Shown here: positions 36,409 to 47,694 of the stretch, piece after piece
Position numbering within the stretch: the stretch's first letter is position 1
How the letters are laid out: each line of letters begins with the position of its first letter
Made by a program: the position numbers and the translations under genes
NCBI RefSeq assembly: GCF_001514285.1
Contig: NZ_KQ949023.1
Coordinates: forward strand, 310,001-374,000
Reading direction: 5' to 3'
Length of the DNA: 64,000 nt
Source of the DNA: Streptomyces sp. DSM 15324
GTDB lineage: Bacteria; Actinomycetota; Actinomycetes; Streptomycetales; Streptomycetaceae
Notes under the pieces: generated by a model
The model's database searches: none
Told to the model about the DNA's origin: nothing
Seen by the model: the letters and a program-made list of their open reading frames with translations, nothing else

Positions 36409-37824
36409 ATGACCGACACGCTCCGCCCCGTCGACACCGCCGCCGACACCAACGTCGGCACCGCCGTCGACGCGCCCCACGGCGCTCAGCTCAAGCGCTC
36501 CATCGGCGTGGTGGGCGGAACACTGCTGACCCTGTCGTGCGTGACCCCCGCCTCCACCCTCTTCGTCGTCGTCCCGGACCTGTTCGGCTCGCTCGGCACC
36601 GCGACCGCCCTCACGATCGCGATCGGCTCGCTGCTCTGTATCGCCGTGGCGTTCTGCTACTCGGAGCTGGGCACCCTCATCCCCAGCGCGGGCGGCGAGT
36701 ACGCCATGGTCTCCACGCTCGCCGGACGCCTCGCCGGCTGGCTGGTCTTCGTCCTCTCCCTGCTGGTCGTGATGATCGTCCCGCCGGTGATCGCCATGGG
36801 CACCGCCGACTACCTCGCCCCGGTCGTCCACCTCGACCCCGCCCTCGCGGGCGCCGGCGTCATGCTGCTCGCCACCCTCGCCGGGCTGCTGGACCTGCGC
36901 GCCAACGCCTGGATCACCGGCGTCTTCCTGGTCCTGGAGGTCATCGCCGCGGCCGTGGTGGCCGTCCTGGGCTTCGCGCACGGCCACCGCGGCCCCGGCA
37001 GCCTGGTCTCGATGCAGGTCGCGGACGCCCACGGCGGCACCGACACCGTCACCGCGATGCTGGTCGTCTCCGGCCTCGCCATCGCCCTCTTCGTCACCCA
37101 GGGCTTCTCCACCGCCGTCTACCTCTCCGAGGAGCTGGAGCACCCGCGCCGCAACGTCGCCCGCACCGTCCTCGCCACCCTCGCCATCTCCTCGGTGATC
37201 ATCCTGGTCCCGGTCGTCGCCATCACCTTCGGCGCCCCGGACCTCGCCCGGCTCACCGGCGGCGACATCGGCTCCATGGTCACCGCCTGGTCGAACTCCG
37301 CCGTCGGCACCTTCGTCAGCCTCTGCGTGGCCCTGGCGATCATCAACGCCGGCATCGTCATGGTCATCCAGAACTCCCGCGTCCTGTTCGCCTCCGCCCG
37401 GGACCAGGCCTGGCCCGGGCCGGTCAACCACGTCTTCGCCAAGCTCGGCCGCTTCGGCTCCCCCTGGGTCGCCACCCTCGCCGTCGGCGTCCCCGGCGCC
37501 GCCCTGTGCTTCGTGAACCTCGACACCCTCTACGGCGTCACCGGCGTCTCCGTGACCGGCATGTACCTGCTCGTCGCGGTCGCCGCCCTGCTCTCCCGCC
37601 GCGGCCACCACCGCCACACCCCCGCCTGGCGCATGCCTCTGTGGCCCGCCGTGCCGGTCCTGCTGATCGCCGTACTCGCCTACATACTGACCCAGCAGGA
37701 GACGGCCTACCTCCTGTGGACCGGCGGCATCACCGCCGCCGCCACCCTGTACTGGGCCCTCTACCTGCGCCCCCGCCCCGACACCCGCTGGCTGGTCACC
37801 CTGCCCGAGGACGCGCAGGCCTGA
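36409..37824 (+). CDS. APC-family amino acid/amine permease
   Basis: 471 aa with twelve hydrophobic segments. Typical APC features: IGVVGGTLLTLSCVTPASTLFVV in helix 1, YSELGTLIPSAGGEYAMVST, a loop with YLSEELEHPRRNVARTVLAT, and RVLFASARDQAWPG. It imports an amino acid or amine by proton coupling; the substrate is unknown. ATG 36409 is chosen because the 23-residue longer frame has no ribosome site. Alone downstream of the inositol operon terminator. Confidence 0.86.
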   Translation: MTDTLRPVDTAADTNVGTAVDAPHGAQLKRSIGVVGGTLLTLSCVTPASTLFVVVPDLFGSLGTATALTIAIGSLLCIAVAFCYSELGTLIPSAGGEYAMVSTLAGRLAGWLVFVLSLLVVMIVPPVIAMGTADYLAPVVHLDPALAGAGVMLLATLAGLLDLRANAWITGVFLVLEVIAAAVVAVLGFAHGHRGPGSLVSMQVADAHGGTDTVTAMLVVSGLAIALFVTQGFSTAVYLSEELEHPRRNVARTVLATLAISSVIILVPVVAITFGAPDLARLTGGDIGSMVTAWSNSAVGTFVSLCVALAIINAGIVMVIQNSRVLFASARDQAWPGPVNHVFAKLGRFGSPWVATLAVGVPGAALCFVNLDTLYGVTGVSVTGMYLLVAVAALLSRRGHHRHTPAWRMPLWPAVPVLLIAVLAYILTQQETAYLLWTGGITAAATLYWALYLRPRPDTRWLVTLPEDAQA

Positions 37825-37955
37825 CAGCGCGCCCGACAGCACACCTGATACCGCGCCTGCTGTACGTACGAGCGCTCACGTACGCCCCAGGTAGGGCGGG
37901 CAGTTCGGCCTCCGGTCGACAACCCCCCTTCAGGCCGACCCCGTACCGTTGAAGC

Positions 37956-40588
<2,633 letters not shown>

Positions 40589-40592
<4 letters not shown>

Positions 40593-41443
40593 GCACGCTC
40601 ACCGAGGTCGCCTCCGGCTACCGGCCCGGCCGCACCCTGCCGTTGCGCGTCGAACTGGCCCGCCAGTTCAAGCGCCGCCGCACGATCGTCATGGGCGGCA
40701 TCCTCGCCGCCCTGCCGTTCGTGCTGCTGATCGCGTTCGCCGTCGGCGGCGAGCCCGGCAGCCGCAACAACGCGGTGACCCTGATGGACACCGCGACCGC
40801 GTCCGCCGGCAACTTCGCCGCCGTCAACCTGCTCGTGTCGGCGGGCTTCCTGCTGGTCATCCCGGTCGCCCTGTTCTGCGGGGACACGGTCGCCTCCGAG
40901 GCCGGCTGGTCCTCCCTGCGCTATCTGCTCGCCGCCCCCGTGCCCCGGGCCCGGCTGCTGTGGTCCAAGCTCGTCGTCGGCCTCGCGCTCAGCCTGGCCG
41001 CGATGATCCTGCTGCCGGTCGTCGCCCTCGCCGTCGGCACCGCCGCCTACGGCTGGGGACCGCTGCACCTGCCCACCGGAGGCACCCTCGACGCGGTCAC
41101 GGCGGCGCAGCGCCTGGTGGTCGTCGTCGGCTACCTCTTCGTCTCCCAGCTCGTCACCGCCGGGCTCGCGTTCTGGCTGTCGACCCGGACCGACGCCGCC
41201 CTCGGCGCGGTCGGCGGCGCGGTCGGACTGACCATCATCGGCAACGTCCTGGACGCCGTCACCGCCCTCGGCGACTGGCGGGACTTCCTCCCCGCCCACT
41301 GGCAGTTCGCCTGGGCCGACGCCGTCCAGCCCACCCCCGAGTGGTCCGGCATGCTCCAGGGCACGGCCGTCTCCGTGACCTACGCGCTCATCCTGTTCGC
41401 CCTGGCCTTCCGCGGGTTCGCCCGCAAGGACATCGTGTCCTGA
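40589..41443 (+). CDS. ABC transporter permease (ABC-2 type)
   Basis: 284 aa, six hydrophobic segments, N-terminal cytosolic stretch with VELARQFKRRRT. It has the ABC-2 pattern of a large loop after helix 1 and SLRYLLAAPVPRARLLWSKL between helices. The ATG overlaps the fusion gene's stop, so it pairs with the ABC domain of that protein. Exported substrate unknown. It converges with the first rodlin gene across a terminator. Confidence 0.85.
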
Positions 41444-41505
41444 GACCGGTCCGCAACCTCCCGTACCGCACGTTGCGGCCCCCTGTCCCGTCACACACGC
41501 GAACG

Positions 41506-41533
41506 GCGGGCCACCGGAGAACCGGTGACCCGC
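41506..41533. terminator. Bidirectional hairpin terminator
   Basis: 12-base arms GCGGGCCACCGG and CCGGTGACCCGC with one mismatch and a tight loop, between convergent permease and rodlin genes. Confidence 0.75.
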
Positions 41534-41559
41534 CGCGGCGGTACGTCGGACTGCTGGGT

Positions 41560-41967
41560 TCAGCCGTTCTGGACGCCGTTGCCCGACAGGGCCGAGATGT
41601 CGTCCAGGATGTGCGACAGCGGCTCGTCGCCCTTGGCCTGGGTGGAGTTCTCGACGCACTGCTGGTTCTGCGGGGCGGACAGGACCGGGATGTCCTGGAG
41701 GGCCGCGCCGATGCCCAGGGCGAGACCGCCGAGGTTGGCCTTGAGCGGCAGACCCACACACGGCTTGTTCAGGGAACCCTGGACCAGCGAGAGCTGCGGG
41801 CTCATGTCGCCGAACGTGGCCGAGTTGCCGAACTCCTGCGAGGCACCGTTGCCGCTGGCGGAGGTGGTGCCGCTGTCGTCGCCGATGGCCAGGGCCTGCG
41901 GCGCGGAGGCGACCGCGACACCGGCCAGGGACGCGGCGACGGCCGCGGTTGCCCACAGCTTCTTCAT
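41560..41967 (-). CDS. rdl: Rodlin (copy 1)
   Basis: 135 aa with Sec signal (MKKLWATAAVAASLAGVAVA, cleavage after APQALA). The mature rodlin body has [40 protein letters not shown], two cysteines in KPCVGLP and NQQCVENST, and the end [18 protein letters not shown]. Rodlins line up chaplin fibres into the rodlet layer on aerial hyphae and spores. ATG 41967 follows GGGAAAG. Same direction as copy 2. A BldN-like promoter lies 50 bp upstream. Confidence 0.93.
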   Translation of the reverse strand: MKKLWATAAVAASLAGVAVASAPQALAIGDDSGTTSASGNGASQEFGNSATFGDMSPQLSLVQGSLNKPCVGLPLKANLGGLALGIGAALQDIPVLSAPQNQQCVENSTQAKGDEPLSHILDDISALSGNGVQNG

Positions 41968-42016
41968 GATCTTTCCCTTTCGAAAAGCGGACTCCGGGGG
42001 AGGAGCTGCGTGATCG

Positions 42017-42045
42017 TCAACGCGTCGTCCCCGGGGAATGTTGCG
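42017..42045 (-). promoter_or_regulatory. BldN-type promoter of rodlin copy 1
   Basis: CGCAACA, 16 bp, CGTTGA on the minus strand, 50 bp before the start codon. Close to the sigma-BldN consensus as I recall it (CGTAACC-N16-CGTTGA). Confidence 0.6.
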
Positions 42046-42108
42046 CACTTTGCCCCGTTCGGAGCAGCGCATCGGGCAGGGACCGTGCGCTCCTCACCCG
42101 GATGCGGA

Positions 42109-42141
42109 ACAGCGGGCCGCCGGTGTCCGGCGACCCGCTGT
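42109..42141 (-). terminator. Terminator of rodlin copy 2
   Basis: 15-bp arms with one mismatch (42109-42123 with 42127-42141), 12 bp beyond the rodlin 2 stop. Confidence 0.7.
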
Positions 42142-42153
42142 CGGTGGGGAACG

Positions 42154-42564
42154 TCAGTGGTTGCCCGCACCGTTGCCGGCGAGCAGCGAGATGTCGTCCA
42201 GGATGTGCGACAGCGGCTCGTCGCCCTTGGCCTGGGTGGAGTTCTCGACGCACTGCTGGTTCTGCGGGGCCGACAGGATCGGGACGTCCTGGACGGCGAT
42301 ACCGGCGATGCCGCCGATTCCACCGAGGTTGAGCTTGGCCGGCAGACCGATGCAGGGCTTGTTCAGGGAACCCTGGATGAGGGCCATCTGCGGGCTCATG
42401 TTGCCGAAGGTGGCCGAGTTGCCGAACGACTGGCTGGCGCCGTTGCCGCTGGCGGAGGTCGTGCCGCTGTCGTTGCCGATGGCGAGCGCCGGAGCTGCGG
42501 CAGCGGCGCCGACGCCGACGACGGAAGCGGCGACCGCGGCGGTGGCCAGTACCTTCTTGATCAC
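42154..42564 (-). CDS. rdl: Rodlin (copy 2)
   Basis: 136 aa, GTG start at 42564. Signal peptide [20 protein letters not shown] to AAPALA, then [20 protein letters not shown], two cysteines (KPCIGLP, NQQCVENST) and an end SLLAGNGAGNH that differs from the other two copies. Glycine-rich middle (NLGGIGGIAGIAVQ). Surface protein of the rodlet layer. Divergent from copy 3 with 228 bp between, as rdlA and rdlB are in S. coelicolor. Confidence 0.93.
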   Translation of the reverse strand: MIKKVLATAAVAASVVGVGAAAAAPALAIGNDSGTTSASGNGASQSFGNSATFGNMSPQMALIQGSLNKPCIGLPAKLNLGGIGGIAGIAVQDVPILSAPQNQQCVENSTQAKGDEPLSHILDDISLLAGNGAGNH

Positions 42565-42609
42565 TTGCTAGTCCCTTCTGGAGAAACCCCGGCCATCGGA
42601 GCGATCTGA

Positions 42610-42636
42610 TCAACTGCCCCCGCCGTGTTTGGTTCC
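42610..42636 (-). promoter_or_regulatory. BldN-type promoter of rodlin copy 2
   Basis: GGAACC, 15 bp, AGTTGA on the minus strand, 45 bp before the GTG. One mismatch in the -10 relative to the other surface genes. Confidence 0.5.
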
Positions 42637-42706
42637 TGCCCTTCACTCCGATGGCCTATTTCTCCGAGGAGTGGATCAGCGGTGGAACCCCTATTGAGTG
42701 AAGCGC

Positions 42707-42734
42707 CGCAACCATTCCCGGCGGCCTGGGTTGA
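42707..42734 (+). promoter_or_regulatory. BldN-type promoter of rodlin copy 3
   Basis: CGCAACC, 15 bp, GGTTGA, 58 bp before the ATG at 42793. Confidence 0.6.
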
Positions 42735-42792
42735 GTCGGGCGCAGACACATGGTCCTGGCGTCGGAGCCGGGGCAGGGAAAGGAAAAGCGAA

Positions 42793-43203
42793 ATGCTGAA
42801 GAAGGCAATGGCCGTGGCGGCGGTCGCCGCTTCCGTCGTGGGTGTGTCGGCGGCGGTCGCGCCTCAGGCGCTTGCCATCGGCGACGACGCGGGCACCACC
42901 TCCGCCAGCGGCAACGGCGCGCGGGAGGCGTTCGGCAACTCCGTGACCAAGGGTGACATGAGCCCCCAGGCCACGCTGGTCCAGAGCTCCCTGAACAAGC
43001 TCTGCATCGGCCTGCCCGCCAAGCTCAACGCCATCGGGTTCGGTGTGGTCGCCGGAATCGCCGCCCAGGACATCCCGATCCTCTCCGCGCCGCAGAACCA
43101 GCAGTGCGCCGAGAACTCCACCCAGGCCAAGGGTGACGAGCCGGCGTCGCACATCCTGGACGACATCTCCGCGCTCTCGGGCAACGGCGTGCAGAACGGC
43201 TGA
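42793..43203 (+). CDS. rdl: Rodlin (copy 3)
   Basis: 136 aa. Signal [20 protein letters not shown] to APQALA. Body with [40 protein letters not shown], cysteines in KLCIGLP and NQQCAENST, and the same C-terminus as copy 1 ([12 protein letters not shown]). It differs from copies 1 and 2 mainly by lysine and arginine substitutions (AREAFG, VTKGD, NKLC), so it is more basic. ATG 42793 follows GGGAAAGGAAAAG. A terminator follows. Confidence 0.92.
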   Translation: MLKKAMAVAAVAASVVGVSAAVAPQALAIGDDAGTTSASGNGAREAFGNSVTKGDMSPQATLVQSSLNKLCIGLPAKLNAIGFGVVAGIAAQDIPILSAPQNQQCAENSTQAKGDEPASHILDDISALSGNGVQNG

Positions 43204-43226
43204 CGGCCCGCACCACCCGTCACGGA

Positions 43227-43261
43227 CGGCCCGCACATCGGTGCGGGCCGTTCGGCTTTTT
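43227..43261 (+). terminator. Intrinsic terminator of rodlin copy 3
   Basis: CGGCCCGCAC/GTGCGGGCCG (43227-43236, 43241-43250), then a T-run at 43257-43261. Confidence 0.85.
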
Positions 43262-43423
43262 ATATGAAGACTTTCGAGTGAATACCACGACCGCACGCGT
43301 TCGTCGCTTTCCCTCGCCGTCAATCTCTCGTGTGCAGCCTGCGGGTCATGGTGCGAGCCCATCCGACTGCGCTCGCTCGGTTCCGACCGTCAACGAGGCA
43401 TGGCCGCAGAGAAGGGAAAATTC

Positions 43424-43651
43424 ATGAAGAAGAGTGCTGCTGTCGTCGCGGGCCTGGTGCTGGCCCTGGGCGCCGCCACTCCGGCGTTCGCCGACAACGA
43501 GACCACCGGTGTCGCCGTCAACTCCCCGGGTTTCCTCTCCGGGAACGTGGTCCAGATCCCGATCGACGTGAACGCCAACATCTGCGGCAACTCCATCAAC
43601 GCGTTCGCGTTCCTGAACCCGGCCTTCGGCAACCACTGCAGCAACGGCTGA
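43424..43651 (+). CDS. chpD: Short chaplin (ChpD-like)
   Basis: 75 aa. Signal MKKSAAVVAGLVLALGAATP to AFA, then a single chaplin domain: VNSPGFLSGNVVQIPIDVNA, NICGNSINAFAFLNPAFGNH and CSNG. The two domain cysteines are present. Chaplins are secreted amphipathic proteins that form amyloid fibres and lower surface tension so that hyphae can grow into air. GAAGGGAAAA precedes ATG 43424. Unlike the rodlins, no BldN-type motif was found in the 160 bp upstream. The symbol is by position beside the rodlins. Confidence 0.88.
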   Translation: MKKSAAVVAGLVLALGAATPAFADNETTGVAVNSPGFLSGNVVQIPIDVNANICGNSINAFAFLNPAFGNHCSNG

Positions 43652-43757
43652 CGCCACGCCACCCCAGCCCTGCGGCTGGGCCGAGGCCGGTCACGGGACA
43701 GCTTCCACGCGTTCCGGGGCCGGCTTTCCCACTTCTTCGAGCAGGAAGACAACGAGA

Positions 43758-44738
43758 GTGCGACAGACCCTGAGAAAGGGGATGGTCGCGGCCGCCGCCG
43801 CGACGAGCATCCTGTACCTGTGCGGAGGCACCGCCGTCGCGGACACGCACGAGGACGGTACGGCCGCGAGTGCGCCGGGCGTGGTGTCGAGCAGCCCCGA
43901 CGCACCCCAGACGGACGAACCCACCAGCCACACCCACGAGACGTCGTCGTCCGGCGACCAGGAGTCCGCCCCCCGCGGCTACGGCGACGAGGACTCCGGC
44001 TACGGCAGCTCCGAGAAGCCGAGCCATGAGAAGCCTGGGCACGAGAAGCCCGGCTATGAGAAGCCTGGTTACGAGAAGCCGGGTCATGAGAAGCCTGGTT
44101 ACGAGAAGCCCGGTCACGACAAGCCCGGTCACGACAAGCCCGGCTACGGCGGTGAGGAGAGCCCGAGCCAGGGGGAGCACGAGAAGCCCAGCCACGAGAA
44201 GCCCAGCCACGAGAAGCCCAGCCACGAGAAGCCAGGGCACGAGAAGCCAGGGCACGAGAAGCCAGGGCACGAGAAGCCCGGCCACGACAAGCCCGGTTAC
44301 GGCGGTGACGAGAGCCCCAGCCCGAGCGGGCACGAGAAGCCCGGTCACGGCAAGCCGAGCCACGAGAAGCCCGGGCACGAGAAGCCCGGCCACGGTGACC
44401 ACGGCAAGCCCGGTCACGGCAAGCCCGGTCACGACTCCGGCTACGGCGACCACGGCAACGGCGGCTCCGACTACGGCCAGGGCCACGACGACGACAGCCA
44501 CGGCTCGCACCCCCCGCACACCAAGCCCCCGTACACGCCCCCGCCGACCCACAGCTACCCGCCGCACACCCACCCCCCGCACACCGCCCCGCCGGAGCAC
44601 ACCTACCCGCCCCACAAGCCGCCGGAGCTGTCCCACACCGGCAGTGAGGCGATGCTGGCGGCCACCGGTGTCAGCGCCGCGCTGATCGCGGGCGGCGCCG
44701 TCCTGTACCGGCGAGGCCGGACCGCCTCCCGCCGGTGA
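43758..44738 (+). CDS. Sortase-type EKP-repeat wall protein, chaplin domain missing
   Basis: 326 aa. Signal peptide (1-29, ending TAVADT), then a short stretch with AASAPGVVSSSP that resembles the first residues of a chaplin domain. From about residue 88 come 22 copies of a [HY][EDG]KP unit with two YGG(E/D)ESPS breaks, then a Pro/His region. A sorting signal closes it: LSHTG (about 291-295), a 20-residue hydrophobic helix and RRGRTASRR. Long chaplins ChpA/B/C share this plan (chaplin domains, linker, sorting signal) and lie in the same place beside chpD. Here the chaplin domains are gone or never present. Probably wall-anchored and highly charged. Confidence 0.8.
   Translation: MRQTLRKGMVAAAAATSILYLCGGTAVADTHEDGTAASAPGVVSSSPDAPQTDEPTSHTHETSSSGDQESAPRGYGDEDSGYGSSEKPSHEKPGHEKPGYEKPGYEKPGHEKPGYEKPGHDKPGHDKPGYGGEESPSQGEHEKPSHEKPSHEKPSHEKPGHEKPGHEKPGHEKPGHDKPGYGGDESPSPSGHEKPGHGKPSHEKPGHEKPGHGDHGKPGHGKPGHDSGYGDHGNGGSDYGQGHDDDSHGSHPPHTKPPYTPPPTHSYPPHTHPPHTAPPEHTYPPHKPPELSHTGSEAMLAATGVSAALIAGGAVLYRRGRTASRR
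44022..44436 (+). repeat. 15-bp-period EKPGH coding repeats
   Basis: Tandem 15-bp units such as CACGAGAAGCCCGGC and variants, about 22 copies with two interruptions. Several neighbouring units are identical, which indicates recent slippage or gene conversion. It is not a CRISPR array. Confidence 0.92.
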
Positions 44739-44745
44739 CCGCGCC

Positions 44746-44775
44746 GGGTGCCGGACGCCCGCGCGCCCGGCACCC
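44746..44775. terminator. Bidirectional hairpin terminator
   Basis: GGGTGCCGG (44746-44754) pairs with CCGGCACCC (44767-44775) between the convergent wall-protein and ATP-grasp genes. Confidence 0.65.
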
Positions 44776-44799
44776 GCGCCGCCGGAGCCCGTACGCCCG

Positions 44800-46074
44800 T
44801 CAGCGGCTGCCCGCCTTCTCGTCGTCCGCCTGTTCCGCCGGGGGCGGCGGCACGCGGCCGAGCAGGGCGGCGGCGTGGGGGCCCGGCGCGCCGGAGCGGG
44901 GGAGGCGGTCCCGCAGCCGCCGGGTGACATGGGCGCACCACAGCCGCCGCATCGCCCGGCCGGGGGCGGGGTCGTCCCCGGCGTACCAGGCCAGCTCACG
45001 GCCGTGCGGGGCCGGACGCAGCGCCGCGAGCGGGGCGTAGTTCTCGACCACGAAGGTCCGCCCCGGCAGCGGCTCTCCGGCCGGCAGTGGACGGTCGGTC
45101 AGATCCAGGTGCTGGGCGCGTACGACGTCCAGTCCGGCGGCATCGGCGAAGAGCCGGAACTGCGCTCCGGGACGGGGGTTGAAGTCGAGCAGGTGATAGG
45201 CGCCGGTACGGCCGCACCGGCGGAAGTCCAGGTCGAGGACGCCCCGGTAGCCGAGCGTGCCGACGAGCCGTTCGGCGAGCGTGCCGACCTCGGGGTTCCC
45301 GGTCCACTCACCCACCGCCGTCAGTCCGGCCCCGCGCGGCCAGGCGCACAGCTTGCGCCCCGTCCCGCCGCCGTGCAGCGCGCCGTGACGGTCGGCGTAC
45401 CCGTGGAAGAACCAGTCCCGGTCCGGGCCCGGCGGCAGGAAGGCCTGGAGCAGCAGCCGGCTGCCGGCCTCCTCGGCGCGCAGATACAGCTCGCGCGCGT
45501 CCCGGGCGGAGCGCACGACGACCGTGCTGCGCAGTCCGCTGCCGGCCGGGAGCAGCCAGGGCCGGCTCCACTTCGCCACCAGCGGCAGCCCGAGGCGCCC
45601 GGCGGCCCGGGCGGCCTGCTCGGCGCTCTCGGGGACGGCCGTCTCGGGATGCGGTACGTCGGCCGCGGCGCACAGTGCCGCCAACTCGGCCTTGTCGGCG
45701 ACCTGTTCGGGCAGCGCGCCGGGCTGCTGCGGCAGCACGAGGGCGGGCGCCAGCTCCTCGCGCAGCCGCGCCACGGCGACCGCGCCCGCGTCGTCCATGG
45801 GGATCAGCACGGCGGGCCGTTCGATGCGGGCGGCCACGCGCAGCAGGGCGGCGGCGATGTCGGCGGGCGTGGCGCCCGGCGGCGGCGGGGGGTGCAGCCG
45901 GCGTACGAAACGGGATCTGGCCACGGGGCTTCCCGTCGCGTCGGCGACCACGTGCACCTCGATCCCGGCCCGGCCGAGCGAGCGTACGGCGCCGAGGGTT
46001 CCGTGGTGGAAGGGGTTCCGGTCGATCCGCAGCAGTACGGCGGGGACGCGGGTGTCGAGCAGCGACACGGGCAT
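44800..46074 (-). CDS. ATP-grasp family enzyme
   Basis: 424 aa. RNPFHHGTLGAVRSLGRAGI begins a preATP-grasp Rossmann domain. The ATP-grasp core has PLVAKWSRPWLL, LLLQAFLPPGPDRDWFFHGY and the Mg-binding GVLDLDFRRCGRTG plus LLDFNPRPGAQFRLF. Such carboxylate-amine ligases join an amino acid to a carboxyl group, often on cell-wall or surface glycans. ATG 46074 is chosen over a frame 16 residues longer. It neighbours the exopolysaccharide operon on the same strand but is separated from it by the GH26 gene. Confidence 0.77.
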   Translation of the reverse strand: MPVSLLDTRVPAVLLRIDRNPFHHGTLGAVRSLGRAGIEVHVVADATGSPVARSRFVRRLHPPPPPGATPADIAAALLRVAARIERPAVLIPMDDAGAVAVARLREELAPALVLPQQPGALPEQVADKAELAALCAAADVPHPETAVPESAEQAARAAGRLGLPLVAKWSRPWLLPAGSGLRSTVVVRSARDARELYLRAEEAGSRLLLQAFLPPGPDRDWFFHGYADRHGALHGGGTGRKLCAWPRGAGLTAVGEWTGNPEVGTLAERLVGTLGYRGVLDLDFRRCGRTGAYHLLDFNPRPGAQFRLFADAAGLDVVRAQHLDLTDRPLPAGEPLPGRTFVVENYAPLAALRPAPHGRELAWYAGDDPAPGRAMRRLWCAHVTRRLRDRLPRSGAPGPHAAALLGRVPPPPAEQADDEKAGSR

Positions 46075-46226
46075 TGCGCTCCTGTGATGGGGCCGGGTCA
46101 CCGGTTCGGGCGAGCAGGGCACTCGAACGCCGTAACGGCGGTGGCGGCGCGTCTTTTTGTGTGACTTTCATGTGACTACGTATCAGTAGTGCGATTTCAT
46201 CCCCCGGCGGGGAGGACGGAGCCGGC

Positions 46227-47669
46227 ATGGCCTCACAGCAACGACGCGCCCGGTCCCGGCGGCCGGCCCTCGCCGTCGCCACGGCGGCGGCCGCGATGTC
46301 GGTGGTCCTGGCGTCCGGCCCCGGACCCGCCGTCGCCGACCCCGCCCCGGTGCCGAGCACGACAGCACCGGCGCGGACCGAGCAGGCGGCACCCCCGCAG
46401 GACCCCGGCCCCCAGCCCGAACCTCCCACCGCCCCGGCCGCGCAGACCGCGGGCACCGCGCCCACCGCCCCGGCCGCGGAGACCGAGCCCCCCGTCCCGC
46501 CGCCCGACCCGGCGGTCACCGAGTCCGCATCCCCCGCCGCCCCGTCCCCCCTCCAGCCGACCGCCCTCGCACCCACCCCCACCCCCACCCCTTCGACCAC
46601 TCCCGCCACGGCCCCCACCCCCGCCTTCGGGGCCTACCTCGACTTCGGAGCGCGCGGGGTGGCCCGGATCGCCCAGCTCAGCGCCTGGCTGGGCGGGGTC
46701 GAGCTGCGGGTCGGGCACACCTATCTGCCGGGTGACCAGTGGCGGAACATCGAGGGCCCGCCCGGCTTCCTCGACGTGTGGGCGCACTGGCGACGGGAGA
46801 AGGACGACCGGATGCTCGTCCTCAACGTGCCCATGCTGGAACGCAACGAGGAGGGCGTCTCCGACCCCGAGGTCCGCGACCTGCTGCAACGGGGCGCGGC
46901 CGGGGAGTTCGACCACCACTTCCGCGCCCTCGCCGAGCGGCTGGTCGCGCTCGGCGTGCCGGACACCGTGATCGTGCTCGGCTGGGAGATGAACGGCACC
47001 ACGTACACCCACCGCTGCGGCCCGGACCCGCAGGCCTGGAAGGCGTACTGGGACCGGATCGTCACCGCCATGCGCGCGGTGCCGGACCAGCGGTTCCGGT
47101 TCGACTTCGCGCCCACCCGCGGCGAGGACGCCGTGCCGTGGACGGAGTGCTACCCCGGCGACGACACGGTCGACATCATCGGCATGGACGCCTACGACCA
47201 GCCGAGCGGACTCTCCTTCGACGAGCAGGTGTCCGAGCCGCTCGGCCTCCAGGAGCACGTCGACTTCGCCCGGGCGCACGGCAAGCCCGTCTCGTATCCC
47301 GAATGGGGCCTGTTCCGCAACGGCGACAACGCCGAGTACATGCGCCGCATGCTCGACTGGATGGACCGGCACGGAGCCCTCTACAACACGCTGACCGACT
47401 ACTGCCCGCACGGGGTGTGGCAGTGCCGCAGGAACCCCCGGGCGTCCGCGGTCTACCGCTCCCTCCTGTCCCCCGAGTCCCCCGAGCCCGGTGGGGCCTC
47501 CGCGTCCCCGGCATCCGCCGGGACCACCGGGACCCCGAGCGCCCCCACGGCGCCCGCGTCCCCCCAGCGCCGGGACGACTGCACGCCGATCGTGCTCGGG
47601 GCCTGGCTCGAGAGCCGGCTCGGCGTCCGGCTCTGCCTGCGGCTCGGCTGGTGGTCGCCCGCCCGCTGA
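46227..47669 (+). CDS. Secreted GH26-like glycoside hydrolase
   Basis: 480 aa. Signal peptide (about 1-37, ending AVAD), a Pro/Thr/Ala linker (38-130), then a catalytic barrel. AFGAYLDFG starts it, VLGWEMNG contains the acid/base Glu, GMDAYDQPSG follows, and VSYPEWGLF contains the nucleophile Glu, as in GH26 (mannanase/xylanase clan A). A Ser/Pro tail follows. It lies between two glycan-related gene groups and may trim the organism's own exopolysaccharide. ATG 46227 follows GGAGGAC. Confidence 0.8.
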   Translation: MASQQRRARSRRPALAVATAAAAMSVVLASGPGPAVADPAPVPSTTAPARTEQAAPPQDPGPQPEPPTAPAAQTAGTAPTAPAAETEPPVPPPDPAVTESASPAAPSPLQPTALAPTPTPTPSTTPATAPTPAFGAYLDFGARGVARIAQLSAWLGGVELRVGHTYLPGDQWRNIEGPPGFLDVWAHWRREKDDRMLVLNVPMLERNEEGVSDPEVRDLLQRGAAGEFDHHFRALAERLVALGVPDTVIVLGWEMNGTTYTHRCGPDPQAWKAYWDRIVTAMRAVPDQRFRFDFAPTRGEDAVPWTECYPGDDTVDIIGMDAYDQPSGLSFDEQVSEPLGLQEHVDFARAHGKPVSYPEWGLFRNGDNAEYMRRMLDWMDRHGALYNTLTDYCPHGVWQCRRNPRASAVYRSLLSPESPEPGGASASPASAGTTGTPSAPTAPASPQRRDDCTPIVLGAWLESRLGVRLCLRLGWWSPAR

Positions 47670-47688
47670 TCCCACCCCGGCGGGCGGG
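47658..47688. terminator. Bidirectional hairpin overlapping the GH26 stop
   Basis: CCCGCCCGC (47658-47666) pairs with GCGGGCGGG (47680-47688). Only 25 bp separate the convergent GH26 and GNAT stops, so the hairpin begins inside the coding end. Confidence 0.6.
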
Positions 47689-47694
47689 CCCCCG

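Noticed and set aside
43391..43396. TCAACG as a minus-strand BldN -10 near the chaplin at 43424
   Set aside because: It points away from the chaplin gene and no minus-strand gene starts nearby.
43845..43930. An intact chaplin domain in the EKP-repeat protein
   Set aside because: Only an AAS.APGVVS-like stub is present; the QVPV, CGNT and NPAFGN parts are missing.
44022..44436. CRISPR array
   Set aside because: The repeats are 15 bp, contiguous, in frame, and encode HEKPG-type units with no spacers.
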